Below, piece by piece: positions 1 to 10,000 of a stretch of 64,000 nucleotides of DNA. Source of the stretch: DYJE01 sp041660385 (GTDB lineage: Bacteria; Desulfobacterota; Desulfobacteria; Desulfobacterales; Desulfolunaceae); the NCBI GenBank assembly GCA_041660385.1, contig JBAZWJ010000026.1, positions 1 through 64,000 on the forward strand. The letters run 5' to 3'. The notes below the pieces were generated by a model, which was not told the origin of the DNA, made no database searches, and was given only the letters and a program-made list of their open reading frames with translations. Numbering within the stretch: position 1 is the first letter of the stretch; the number at the start of each line of letters is the position of its first letter. The position numbers and the translations under genes were made by a program.

Positions 1-68
1 AATCTTTTAGATTTAATGAGTATAAACCTCGGAAACACTTTGTATACGAGTATTTTCGAGTTACTCAC
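1..68 (-). other. possible start of a further cassette ORF (partial)
   Basis: Beyond the attC site the minus strand offers an open frame from a GTG at 68 to the window edge (about 22 codons). GGAG directly abuts the GTG, which is poor spacing. It could be the beginning of the next integron cassette gene, but the fragment is too short to judge. Confidence 0.15.
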
Positions 69-148
69 CTCCAACCATAGATTTTTCCATTTTGCGCCAT
101 TTTAGAGGCCATAAAAAAAATATATGTGAAAACCGACTTTTTCTACAC

Positions 149-211
149 TTTCAACGCACCGCTGTGGGGCGCGCGGCTTTTTGAGCGTCCCACACCAGAG
201 GAATGTTGGGT
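149..211 (-). other. attC recombination site
   Basis: This is a 63-nt site. Reading the minus strand it has R'' ACCCAAC (211-205), a 5-nt spacer, an imperfect stem whose arms CCTCTG..TGGGACGC and GCGCCCCA..CAGCGG pair with a 3-nt extra-helical GTG, and R' GTTGAAA (155-149). Bulged bases in the stem and conserved outer heptamers are the hallmarks of attC sites used as folded single strands. The call rests on structure only. Confidence 0.65.
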
Positions 212-214
212 GGT

Positions 215-667
215 TCATTTTGCATTTGGAAGTTCAATTGTGATTTCATACCCTTTTTCGTTCTGAGGTGAAAAGAAGGCCAGGATATGAACTTTATTAG
301 CCACAAAATCAAACTTCTCACGTCGATCGCCTTTAACACCATCACCAACTTGTACACCCTCGTAAGAACCTCTCGGCCAGAATACCAACGAAGATTGTAG
401 AGGCCAAAAAATTCTCCCGAATACCCTGTTTCTATAATCTGAAGGTTCACCTACATATCGATCTTCTGGATTGATAATGAATGGCCTATTTCGCCAGACA
501 ATAAAAATGTATTTTTTATCCAATCTATAGGCCCTTGCATCAGGGCCGGATAAGGTTATATCGTCGTATGGTAACATTATGTGAAAATAAAAAGCAAATA
601 TTGTAAGAACTACTCCAAATAGTAGCAGTAGGCAAATTGAATTAACTATTGCACCTTTCTTACTCAT
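215..667 (-). CDS. cassette-encoded membrane-anchored protein of unknown function
   Basis: A 150-aa protein. After a short basic start (MSKKG) there is one strong hydrophobic segment at about residues 8-28, then a soluble tail of some 120 residues rich in aromatic and basic residues. The likely topology is a single N-terminal anchor with the tail outside the membrane. No family is recognised. The start is supported by GAGG six bases upstream of the ATG. It is the only gene in the integron cassette, lies head-to-tail behind the VWA gene, and its stop codon sits three bases before attC, the usual compact cassette arrangement. Cassette genes are commonly accessory and of unknown role; no function is proposed. 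Confidence 0.7.
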   Translation of the reverse strand: MSKKGAIVNSICLLLLFGVVLTIFAFYFHIMLPYDDITLSGPDARAYRLDKKYIFIVWRNRPFIINPEDRYVGEPSDYRNRVFGRIFWPLQSSLVFWPRGSYEGVQVGDGVKGDRREKFDFVANKVHILAFFSPQNEKGYEITIELPNAK

Positions 668-752
668 ATGCCTCGCTTACCACCCAACGTTTCTTGTGCT
701 TCGGACATTCAGGGCCGGGAATTTAATATTCCTCATGTGAAACCCATCAATT

Positions 753-1694
753 TTAGCCCCTTTTTTTATTCTGCCGGAGTTTCACCCGTATCAGAATCAC
801 CAAAGCAATGAAAGCAAGTATGACAAGCCCGGATAGCACATCCTTCAAAGTCTTGTCGCGTTCAGGGAGCGGTGCCGGTTCGGTGGGTGATGAGGGGGAA
901 TTTGCTGTCTGGTCAAGCAGGGGCCGGTCAAGGCCGTCTTTTTTTGTCTCTCCAACGGGCTGGTTTCCACTTCCGGCAAGGGCTTTAATCATGGCTTTTG
1001 CCATGTCATCGGGAATGCTCGCCAGCTCTTTGAACACCTCTTCACTCTCAAGGTCTTTTCCTGTGCCTCCCACTTCGGCGAATACTTCAATCAGTGCTTG
1101 AGCTAAAGCATCGGGGTCATCCGCCCGTTTGTAGGAATGGACACGGGTGGCCAGGGTGTGGTCTGAACTCATGGCCACACCAATGACGTCCATGGTGATG
1201 CCCCGCGAGATCACGTCCGGGGTGTATGTGTTCACCCGGTCCTGATCCTGGGCTTCACCGTCGGTGACGATAAGGAGCTTGTATGTTCCGTATCCGAAAC
1301 GTCTGGCACGTTCTTCAAGAAGGCGGTCCGCTGCTTTTTTGATGTAGGACCCCAGAGGTGTCTGGCCTCCCGGAAGGGGTGAAAGGATCGCCTGCTTCAG
1401 ACGGTCTTTGTCCAGCGGGCCCAGCGGGTAAACCCAGTCTTCGGTGAGATTTGATGTGCTGAAGACAAGAAGCCCCACCTGTGTTTCAGGGTCAATGGTT
1501 TCCATCACACGGACCAGGGCATCTTTTGCCGCATCCATTTTTTTCACAGGGGTAGGACTCATCAGATCATCCATAGAGCCGGACCCGTCAAGAACAATCA
1601 CAACATGATTCAACGCTTCATCATCAGTCTGGCAATACGCAGGCACGACCATTCCAAGGACGGCAAGGCAGATGATCCACATCCGGATGTTCAT
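753..1694 (-). CDS. von Willebrand factor A domain protein, membrane-anchored
   Basis: A 313-aa exported protein. It begins with a signal peptide ending near AYC-Q, followed by a VWA domain with an intact MIDAS metal site: DGSGS (D36, S38, S40), a threonine in GGQTPLG and the aspartate of VTDGE. A Pro/Ser-rich linker leads to a single C-terminal membrane helix and a basic RQNKKRG tail, so the domain should face the periplasm. I chose the ATG at 1694 because AAAGGAAAG precedes it; the ATG five codons earlier has no ribosome site. It lies 23 bases after the SBP/OmpA fusion gene and is probably cotranscribed. VWA domains bind protein partners through a metal ion; the obvious candidate partner is the upstream gene product (inference). 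Confidence 0.85.
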   Translation of the reverse strand: MNIRMWIICLAVLGMVVPAYCQTDDEALNHVVIVLDGSGSMDDLMSPTPVKKMDAAKDALVRVMETIDPETQVGLLVFSTSNLTEDWVYPLGPLDKDRLKQAILSPLPGGQTPLGSYIKKAADRLLEERARRFGYGTYKLLIVTDGEAQDQDRVNTYTPDVISRGITMDVIGVAMSSDHTLATRVHSYKRADDPDALAQALIEVFAEVGGTGKDLESEEVFKELASIPDDMAKAMIKALAGSGNQPVGETKKDGLDRPLLDQTANSPSSPTEPAPLPERDKTLKDVLSGLVILAFIALVILIRVKLRQNKKRG

Positions 1695-1717
1695 GAGCTT
1701 TCCTTTCATAGTGCGAA

Positions 1718-3565
1718 TTAAAAATCGAAATCCGATTTCTTCACAGCTTCCGCAGCAACCCGCATCAGACGGAATTCAACCCGCATGTTCTTCCGTGCTT
1801 CTTCCATTGAGGAGGGTTTTGAGATAAACGGCTCACTGATGCCCACGCCTGCGGACTGGATCTGGCTTGTGTCAAAGGGCAGACCTTTTGTTTTGGCGTA
1901 GGCCATGATGGAATTTCTCACTGCATCGGCCCTTTTTTTGGAAAGGTTCAGGGCTGCCTGCATGGTTTCCCTGGGATTGTTTTCCGCTGCCCCGTCAAAG
2001 CCGCCCGATTCGATGAGTTTCACCAGTTTGGGTGTATCGGCCAGATCAAGGGGTCTTCCGTTAAAGGAATAACTGTAGTTTCCGGTGGTGCCGGATCGTT
2101 TGAGGGCACCCTTGCTCACTCCGGCTTTTACCAGATCAAGCAGGGTTTTGCTGGGATCGGAATGGCCCCGGATAGCTACAACGGCATTACCGTATTTATC
2201 GGCCATTTCAATGACCCGGTCGTATTCGGCCTTGTAAGTTTTTACGTTGAAATTCATCTGGTTGGGGTCGAAGGAAATGGTGAACGAAATGATGGTCTTG
2301 TCGTCAAGTCCGCCACCTGAGCTGAGTTGCTCGATTTCTTTTTTAACGGCTTCACCCCTGAACCGATCTTTTTTCACGGCCTGGGTTTTTTTCAGAGATC
2401 CCTTAACCGCAGAAGCTGAGAAGTTGACGCCCGTTTTAAGAAGGGGCTTTTTTGTTTTGGCGTAACCCAGATTGACCGCCAGATCCAGCGATTTTTTTTG
2501 TAAGATGTCAAAGCCGTGGAGGTTGTTTTTCTGATTGAAAAACGCCACGTTGCCCGGATATCCAACGAATGTGCAGTCTGATAAAAGACCGTGGGCGTCT
2601 TCTTCAAGTGTGGGAATCACCGCTTTTCCGTAGATATCCTGGGTGAGTTTGAGAAGTTTCATGTATTCGGCGGAACCCTTGGCTTCGTATGCTTTTTTAA
2701 GGTCGAGCACCTCTTCGCAACCTTTCAGATATCCGGTAACGAATTTGGTGACAAGATCGGAATGGGCGTCGAAGAAATCTTTACGGCAGACATAAACATC
2801 GGCGATGGAACGTGAAAGGTCGGCTGTGGATACGAGAACACGTGAGCCGGAAACAGTTCCTTCAGCACCTGATCCGGTGTTGGTAAGACCACCGGTTAAG
2901 CCGATCATGTCCGGGCTGATTACGAAACATGCGTCGATGTCCTTGCTTTTCCGAAACATGGCGGCCGGTGCATTGTTGCTGCCGGTGAGATCACTGGCCC
3001 AGATAATTCGCACATCGTTCCAGCCAAGCTGTGCTGTGTGGAGGATGTCGTCCAGCATACCCACATGGGGGCCGCCTCGCTGGAGAACGATGGTTTTGCC
3101 TTTGAGATCTCTGGCTGTCTTGATATCGGAACGGACAACCATATGGTCACCAGCTGACCAGGTCATCTGGGCAATCACCATACCCTGGGTTCGTTTGTCC
3201 GCATTGATCACTTCCGAAGCAAGGCCGATCATATGAAAGGTCCCACGGAGAAAGGGTGTTTTGCCTGACAGGTAATCCCGTACCTGCTGAACAAAATCAT
3301 CGCCCTGTGTCAGTTGGAGGTTCAGGCCTTTCTGGTCGAAGATACTGCCTTTTCGGGTACTTGTTCCGCCATTAGCGTAAAACGTGGCCATGTCGCCGCC
3401 CCAGGTGATATAGGGAACCCTGATGGATTTTCCACTGTCCACAGAGCCAATTTTGACATTACCCACCAGTTCTTTATAGCTTTGTTCCGCATAACTTCCG
3501 GTGGTTAATACAGTCAACATCAGAATAAAACATACGATTCCAAGGTATCCGGATTTTCTGGTCAT
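1718..3565 (-). CDS. solute-binding-protein / OmpA-like fusion, exported
   Basis: About 615 aa from the ATG at 3565, which has AAGGA eight bases upstream; an ATG 13 codons earlier is less well supported. After a signal peptide comes a periplasmic binding-protein fold of the NMT1/PstS-like kind (roughly residues 35-345, with patterns such as ARDLKGKTIVLQ and a region reading DACFVISPDM). A basic linker then leads to an OmpA/MotB-type peptidoglycan-binding domain (about 430-605) with VAIRGHSDP, LSKKRADAV and NMRVEFRL. No permease or ATPase gene is nearby, so ABC uptake is unlikely. Tethering a ligand-binding domain to the cell wall beside a VWA protein suggests an envelope sensor or scaffold (inference). 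The OmpA domain carries an unusual Gly/Ser-rich insertion. Confidence 0.8.
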   Translation of the reverse strand: MTRKSGYLGIVCFILMLTVLTTGSYAEQSYKELVGNVKIGSVDSGKSIRVPYITWGGDMATFYANGGTSTRKGSIFDQKGLNLQLTQGDDFVQQVRDYLSGKTPFLRGTFHMIGLASEVINADKRTQGMVIAQMTWSAGDHMVVRSDIKTARDLKGKTIVLQRGGPHVGMLDDILHTAQLGWNDVRIIWASDLTGSNNAPAAMFRKSKDIDACFVISPDMIGLTGGLTNTGSGAEGTVSGSRVLVSTADLSRSIADVYVCRKDFFDAHSDLVTKFVTGYLKGCEEVLDLKKAYEAKGSAEYMKLLKLTQDIYGKAVIPTLEEDAHGLLSDCTFVGYPGNVAFFNQKNNLHGFDILQKKSLDLAVNLGYAKTKKPLLKTGVNFSASAVKGSLKKTQAVKKDRFRGEAVKKEIEQLSSGGGLDDKTIISFTISFDPNQMNFNVKTYKAEYDRVIEMADKYGNAVVAIRGHSDPSKTLLDLVKAGVSKGALKRSGTTGNYSYSFNGRPLDLADTPKLVKLIESGGFDGAAENNPRETMQAALNLSKKRADAVRNSIMAYAKTKGLPFDTSQIQSAGVGISEPFISKPSSMEEARKNMRVEFRLMRVAAEAVKKSDFDF

Positions 3566-3772
3566 GGGTTTATTCCTTCCATTGAATAATACCTTCATTT
3601 TCATGAAACATGTGGTGATTGAATTGTGATGTTTCTGGATTAAAAAAGACAGTTATCCATGTATATATTAAAAATGCGCCTGTTTCAACCTTCTCTATCC
3701 ACTCGGAGTTCACAAGGATTAAAGTCGCCGTCACAAAGAACCACAAGAACGATTATACCTGCTGGGTCGACT

Positions 3773-4042
3773 TTAAGTTTTCCATATCTGGCTTCGGGAT
3801 ATTTTTCGGCGGACCTTCCTGAAACATGAATGACTCAGCACCAAGACGGAGATCGTTACGGTTTCTGTAAAAAATAAGGTGTCCTGCCAGAGATGGATCT
3901 GCGTGAGATTTATGATAAGAATCGTTAAGGGCAGCATGGCTGCTGCCGAATAGGCAAGTGGCGCAAGGGAGGCAGGTCGTTTCTTCCGTAAAAAAAGGAT
4001 TCCGGTGAGAAGGATTTCTGCGGCCTCCCAACGCCCAAATGA
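3773..4042 (-). pseudogene. fragment of a hydrophobic membrane protein gene
   Basis: Directly after the ndvB stop, the same minus-strand frame stays open for about 88 codons without a good start. It encodes three hydrophobic stretches (for example AAEILLTGILFL and AAAMLPLTILIINL). This looks like the tail or remnant of a small membrane protein, or read-through sequence. The rest of 3566-4042 holds only the upstream region of the SBP/OmpA gene, in which I see no convincing promoter. Confidence 0.25.
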
Positions 4043-7000
4043 TTATGCCTCCTGTAATTCCGAGTGTGATTCGGTAATGACAGGAACAGGGATTTTCACC
4101 TCGACCCGGTGGGCTATCAGATCGTTGATAAGGGGAAGGGTAAGATCATTCTGTTCAATACCATCCACCGTCAGACTTGGGACGGTCTGACCATCGGATG
4201 TTTGATGGACAACGATGGTGTAGGCCGTTTCAAAATATCGGTAATGGACTGTAAACTGCTCCCAGGCCTGCGGGATACAGGGGTTGATGTGTAGTTTTTC
4301 CCTGTCACGGCTGAGGCCAAGAAGGGATTCCATGATCAGCCGGTACATCCAGGCTGCGGAGCCTGTGTACCATGTCCAGCCTCCCCGGCCGGTGTGGGGT
4401 TGAACAGCGTAGACGTCGGCGGCTACGACGTAGGGTTCCACTTTGTAGATCGATGTTTCCTCCATGGTTCGCCCGTGGTTAACGGGGTTGATGATCTGAA
4501 AAAGTTCCCAGGCCCTTTTGTTATCACCCAGCCGGGCAAAAGCCATGGTTGCCCATATCGCCGCATGGGTGTACTGTCCGCCGTTTTCCCGGACGCCGGG
4601 AACATAGCCTTTGATGTATCCGGGGTTCAGGGCAGAGGTGTCGAATGGCGGTTCCAGAAGCCGGATCAGCCCTTCCTGGCGGCGTACAAGGTGATGGTCC
4701 GCCGAGTTCATGGCCGTTTGCGCCCGTTCGTGATTGGCCACACCTGAAAGAACGGACCAGCTCTGGGATATGGAGTCGATTTTGCACTCGGAATTGACCG
4801 ACGAACCCAGAGGCGTACCGTCATCAAAATAGGCACGGCGGTACCACTCACCATCCCAGCCATGCTGTTCGATATGATGGTAAAGACTTTCCGCTTCTAA
4901 GGCGCATTGCTCTGCAAAGCCTCCATCCCCATGGTTCCGGGCAACATCGGTGAAACGTGTGAGAACATCGTAAAGGAAAAAACCAAGCCATACGCTTTCA
5001 CCCTGGCCATGTTCTCCGACCAGATTCATGCCGTCGTTCCAGTCGCCGGAACCGATAAGGGGCAGGCCGTGTTTTCCCATGGTGAGGCTGTATTTTATTG
5101 CCCTTACGCAGTGATTGTACAATGTGTTTATGTCGTCAGAGCGAATGGGCAGATCGTAATAGGAGTCTTCTTCCGGGTTGACCGGTCGGCCCTGGATAAA
5201 GTGAATTTGTTCATCAAGTATTCCTGTGTCAGCTGTGGCCTGGACATAGCGACAGGTGGCAAGGGGCAGCCAGAGGCGGTCATCGGAACAATGGGTCCTT
5301 ACGCCCCGGCCTGTGGGAGGATGCCACCAGTGCTGGACATCGCCTTCCGAAAATTGGCGGGCAGCGCAAAGGAGAATGTGGTCTCGAAGCATCTGGGGCC
5401 GGGTGTGAACAAGGGCCATCACATCCTGCAACTGATCACGAAAACCAAAAGCTCCGCCGGACTGGTATGTGGCGGCACGGGCCCAGAGGCGGCACACCAC
5501 GGTCTGGTAAAGCAGCCATCCATTTGCCATCACATTGAGAGCCGGGTCCGGTGTTTCCACCTTTACCGCCCCCAGGGTGCTGGCCCAGTGTTTCCACACC
5601 TTGTCGAGAGCCCCACGGGCAGCTGTTGATCCTCTGAAACGGTTGACCAGTTTTCCGGCTTCGTTAATGTCCCGTCCAATGCCCAGTCTGAAGACGATTT
5701 CATGGGTCTGACCTGGGGCGAGGTCAAAACAGACCTGAATGGCAGCACAAGGATCAAGACCTGCTCCCACTTTTCCTGAAAGACGTGTCCTGGTCATAGC
5801 GGCAGGGTATTCCAGCGTTCCGTTTCTTCCCAGAAATTCGGTCCGGTCACCGGTCAGAGTTCGGTTCATGTCGTCCACATCGAAGAACGCAGTCCTACCA
5901 CTGAATTCGGTATTGTAAGGATTCCGGGCGAAAACAGCGCCGCTGTTCGGGTCGATTTCAGTGACCACATGCATGGTGGATCTGGACCGTAAATCCCCAA
6001 GCACCCATTCGGCATAGCCTGTGGCTGATAACCTTCTGGGCCGTCCTGACTCGTTTCGAATTTTGAGGACTGAAAACTTGATGGGGGCGTCTATGGCCAC
6101 ATATACCAGCAGTTCGGAGTGGATGCCCCGTTCGCTGTGTTCGAAAACGCTGTATCCAAATCCGTGGCGCGTCACATAGGATGAAGCTCCCCGGCAGGGC
6201 AGGGGAGTGGGCGACCAGAAGTGGGCGCGCTCATCATCTCTCAGGTAAAACGCTTCTCCCCGTGAATCACTGACCGGATCATTGGACCAGGGGGTGAGCC
6301 GGAATTCATGGGCATTTTCGCTCCATGTGCAGGCAAGACCGCTTTCTGAAATGACCGTCCCGAAATCCGGGTTGGCCAGAACGTTCACCCAGGGAGCCGG
6401 TGTCAGTTGGCCGTAGCCGGTTGTGATAACATATTCCCGTCCGTCCGGGGTAAATCCGCCCAGCCCGTTGTTGAAAATCAGGTCATTCCGGGGCATAGGA
6501 AGGACTGGCAAGGGTTCCGGGCGACGGAGTCTGGTTGGTGTAAGAAGAGGCACAGCACATTCTCCCAGACTTCGGCCCTGGATCTGCTCGGCTATCGTCC
6601 CCCTACTGTCGGTGATGATAATGCGGGCGACAGTCTGGATCAGGATTCGGTCCTCTTCGGATATCTGGTCTCCAGGTCTGACAAAAATGCCCCCGGAGTG
6701 GTCGGTCAGGTTGATATCCGTGCCCGAGGAAATGATTCCCATGATCAGGTCATGGAGATGCTGCCGGTAACCGGCGTGATCTTCGTTCCAGATCACCAGA
6801 TCCACCGCAAGACCTTTCAAACGCCAGTATGCGTGAGCCTGAACCATCTGACGCACCAGTTCGATATTTTCCGGGTATTCAATCTGGAGCAGCACAATGG
6901 GAATATCGCCGGAAATGGCATAACCCCAGAGACTGGACTGGCCCCTGCGGTTTTTGAAGAGAACGCTGGGGTCCGCCCTGAGCGAGCCATTGGCGTAGAT

Positions 7001-10000
7001 GATGGAACCGGCAAGACGCCCGAAGAGCTGGGCATCGGACTCGGAGGCATTGAACTGACGAAGCAGAACCTGTCCATGGGTCCATACCAGATTGAAAACA
7101 CGGTCGGCAAGCTGACGGTCCTGATATTTTTCCACCAGATTCAAGGCGGCTTCCCGTGTTTCACCGATGCCTGTGACCATATTCATCGTTACCGATTCTT
7201 CAGGGCCGAGGGTGATACGGTAGCGGATGGCCACAATGGGATCGAGAACCGAGCCGTCGGTGTCCGAGAGCATTCCGTTTCCGGTCAAAGCAGACGGATT
7301 GGCGACGGTGTTGCCCCGTCCGATGAAACGCAAGCGGTCGGTTTCATAGGATACATTGCCGGCTGTGGCCCCGTGAACGGCCATGAGATGGAACATCCAC
7401 GGACCGTTCTCGCCCTGGGACCGGGGTCTTCGATGGCAGAGAATGGCGTGATGTCGGCGGACGATTTCAGTCTGAACAAACAGATTGCTGAATGCGGGAT
7501 GAAGGGCGTCTGAATCCTGGGGAGCCAGAACCACTTCCGCGTAACTGGTCACGTCGATGGACCGGCTTGAGCGCGAACGGTTGACGATGCGCACACGCCG
7601 CAGTTCGATGTCATCTTCCGGTGAAACAGCAATTTCCGTATGGGTATCATAGTTACGATGCCCACAGCGGAACTCGGCGCGGCCTTCGGAAAAAATCGCC
7701 TCGAAATGATTCCCCTGTTTGAGAACCGGCTGATAGGATGTGGACCAGAAGTCTTTACTGTCAAGATCCCGGATATAACAGAAGTTGCCCCAGTTGTCGC
7801 AGGTCCGGTCTTCGCGCCACCGTGTGACGGATAGATCCTTCCATCTGCTGTATCCGCCTCCGGCATTGGTGACCATCACATGGTATCGGCCGTTGGAAAG
7901 AAGCTGAACTTCCGGGTTCGGTGTGTCGTGGTTTGTGAAAACGCGAATGGGCGTTTCCATAGAGCTGGACGATATGTGGTACTCGGACAGATCGGATAAA
8001 TGCTCAAAGAACGCCGTGGCTTTGGGAATTCGTTCCTGAAGAAGCAAAAGAGTGGACTGGAACAAGGGTTCCGATTCAAATCGTTTCTGCATGGGTTGGT
8101 CCAGCAGCAGATGGGCCAGAGACAGAAGGCCCATGCCCTGATGATGGGCCATGAACGAACGGACCACAGTCCGTGTCTGCCCACGTGGAAGGCGAGACGG
8201 TGTGTAGTCGATGGCTTCGTAGAATCCGTATTTTGTTTCAAACCCGGCTTCGGAAAGTCTTTCAAGATTCTGACATGCTTTTCCCGGTTCCACCATCAAG
8301 GCCAGCATGGTGGCATAGGGGGCAATCACCAGTTCATCGGAAAGTCCCCGTTTGAGACCCAGGCCGGGCACCCCAAACGCACGGTACTGGTAGTTGAGAT
8401 GAACATCAATGGCATTATACCCGCATTCGGAAACGCCCCATGGAACGCTGCGTTTTTTTCCGTATTCAATCTGCCTGGCCACCGCTGTTTTGCATGTCTG
8501 GTGCAGCAGCGACAGCTCAAATGACGGCATGACCAGAAGTGGCATCAGGTATTCGAACATGGAACCGCTCCAGGACAAGAGAACCGGTTTTCCCCCGGCC
8601 ACGGTCAAGAGGCGGCCAAGGGCGAACCAGTTCTCTTGGGGGATCTGTCCCTGGGCTATGGCAATAAAGCTGGCGAATCGTGCTTCAGAGGCCAGAAGGT
8701 CGTAGTAACCGCTGTCTTTTTTTCGTTCGCTCACATTGTATCCGATGGTAAGGAGATGCCTTGTCTCGTCATACAGAAAGCTGTAATCCATTTGGGCAAA
8801 TTCATCACATTGCCGCACAAGTCCGTCCAGAGTGAGAATCCGTGATCGTGCATTCTGTCCTGCGGTGGCCAGGAGCTGTTGAAGTTTATCAAACCAGTCT
8901 TTTTCTTCAGGGGATGAGGCGTTATTCCTGTCCGATTCGATGATAGCTCCAAGTCTTGCCCCAAGGGTTTCCGTTTCACGTAATGTGGGAATAGTGTTGA
9001 GAAGCAGGATGATCCCTGGAAAATTCTGATAGGACAACAGTTCGGCCCAGGGGGCGAGATCTGTCATTTCATCAAGGGCAGCCTGACACTGCTGGGCAAA
9101 GGTCGCTGCCCAGCATCGAAAGGGGCTTGAGGGATCGTCAACCTGGGATTCCGCATGGGCGAGTGCGGAGGCAGCGGATGCAGCCAGCTGATCAAGATGG
9201 ATTCTGAAATCCATCAGTGTGGTTGACTGCGAAGTGATGGCGGCTTCAAGATCCTGTTCAAGTTTGATGAGATGATTCTTATCGAAGCTCAGGGGCTGCC
9301 CTGCTGATGATTCTGAAAAAACCATGAGCGTATCTTTCAGCCCCTCAAACAAACGCTTACCAAGAATCGGGTGATCGGCAAGACCCAGCAGGCCGGGTCG
9401 AAGTGTCAGCAGATGACCGGCAAGGTTTCCGCTGTCCACCGAGGAAATATAATGGGGCAACAGAGGTTTAAGAGACTGGGTGTCATACCAGTTATAAAAA
9501 TGTCCCTGGTATCTTTCCAGGGCTTGCATACTTTTGAAAGCCATGCTTGTGCGTTCGGTGAGTTTCCCGACCGTAATGTAACCGAAGTCGTAGGCTGTTA
9601 AATTGGCCAGTAAGGCAAGTCCCATGTTGGTGGGGGATGTGCGGTGTGCCACCACGGGAACAGGATGTTCCTGGAAGTTATCCGGGGGGAGCCAGTTGTC
9701 TTCGGGGCTGATGAAGGTTTCAAAAAACGCCCAGGTTTTCCGGGCAAGTCGCCGCAGAAAAAAGGTCTGATCCACTGAGAGTGTTTCCTTGGAGGGGCCA
9801 AGGGGCAGGCTGATCCACCAGGTGATGGCCGGGGAAAAAAACCAGAGGCACAGGATAGGGCCAGCCGCAGCCAGGACCAAGGGATGTGACACCGCCAGAT
9901 AGATGGCGACCACCATTGCTATAAAAGGCGCAAACCACATGGTTCTGTATGATCCGGCAATCCCTGTGTCCCTGCTTTTTTCCGATTCACTTGACGGGTT

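Larger units (their letters stand above)
149..688 (-). mobile_element. integron-type gene cassette (one ORF plus attC)
   Basis: On the minus strand the unit opens with GTTGGGT (688-682), 14 nt before the ATG of the 150-aa ORF. Directly after that ORF's stop an attC-like site opens with ACCCAAC, the exact reverse complement of the opening heptamer. This is what an excised circular cassette requires, because its junction rebuilds a matched RYYYAAC/GTTRRRY pair. At the far end of attC the heptamer is GTTGAAA, as expected if its last six bases belong to the next cassette. No integrase gene is in the window, so this may be an integrase-less cassette cluster or a lone cassette at a secondary site. 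Confidence 0.65.
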
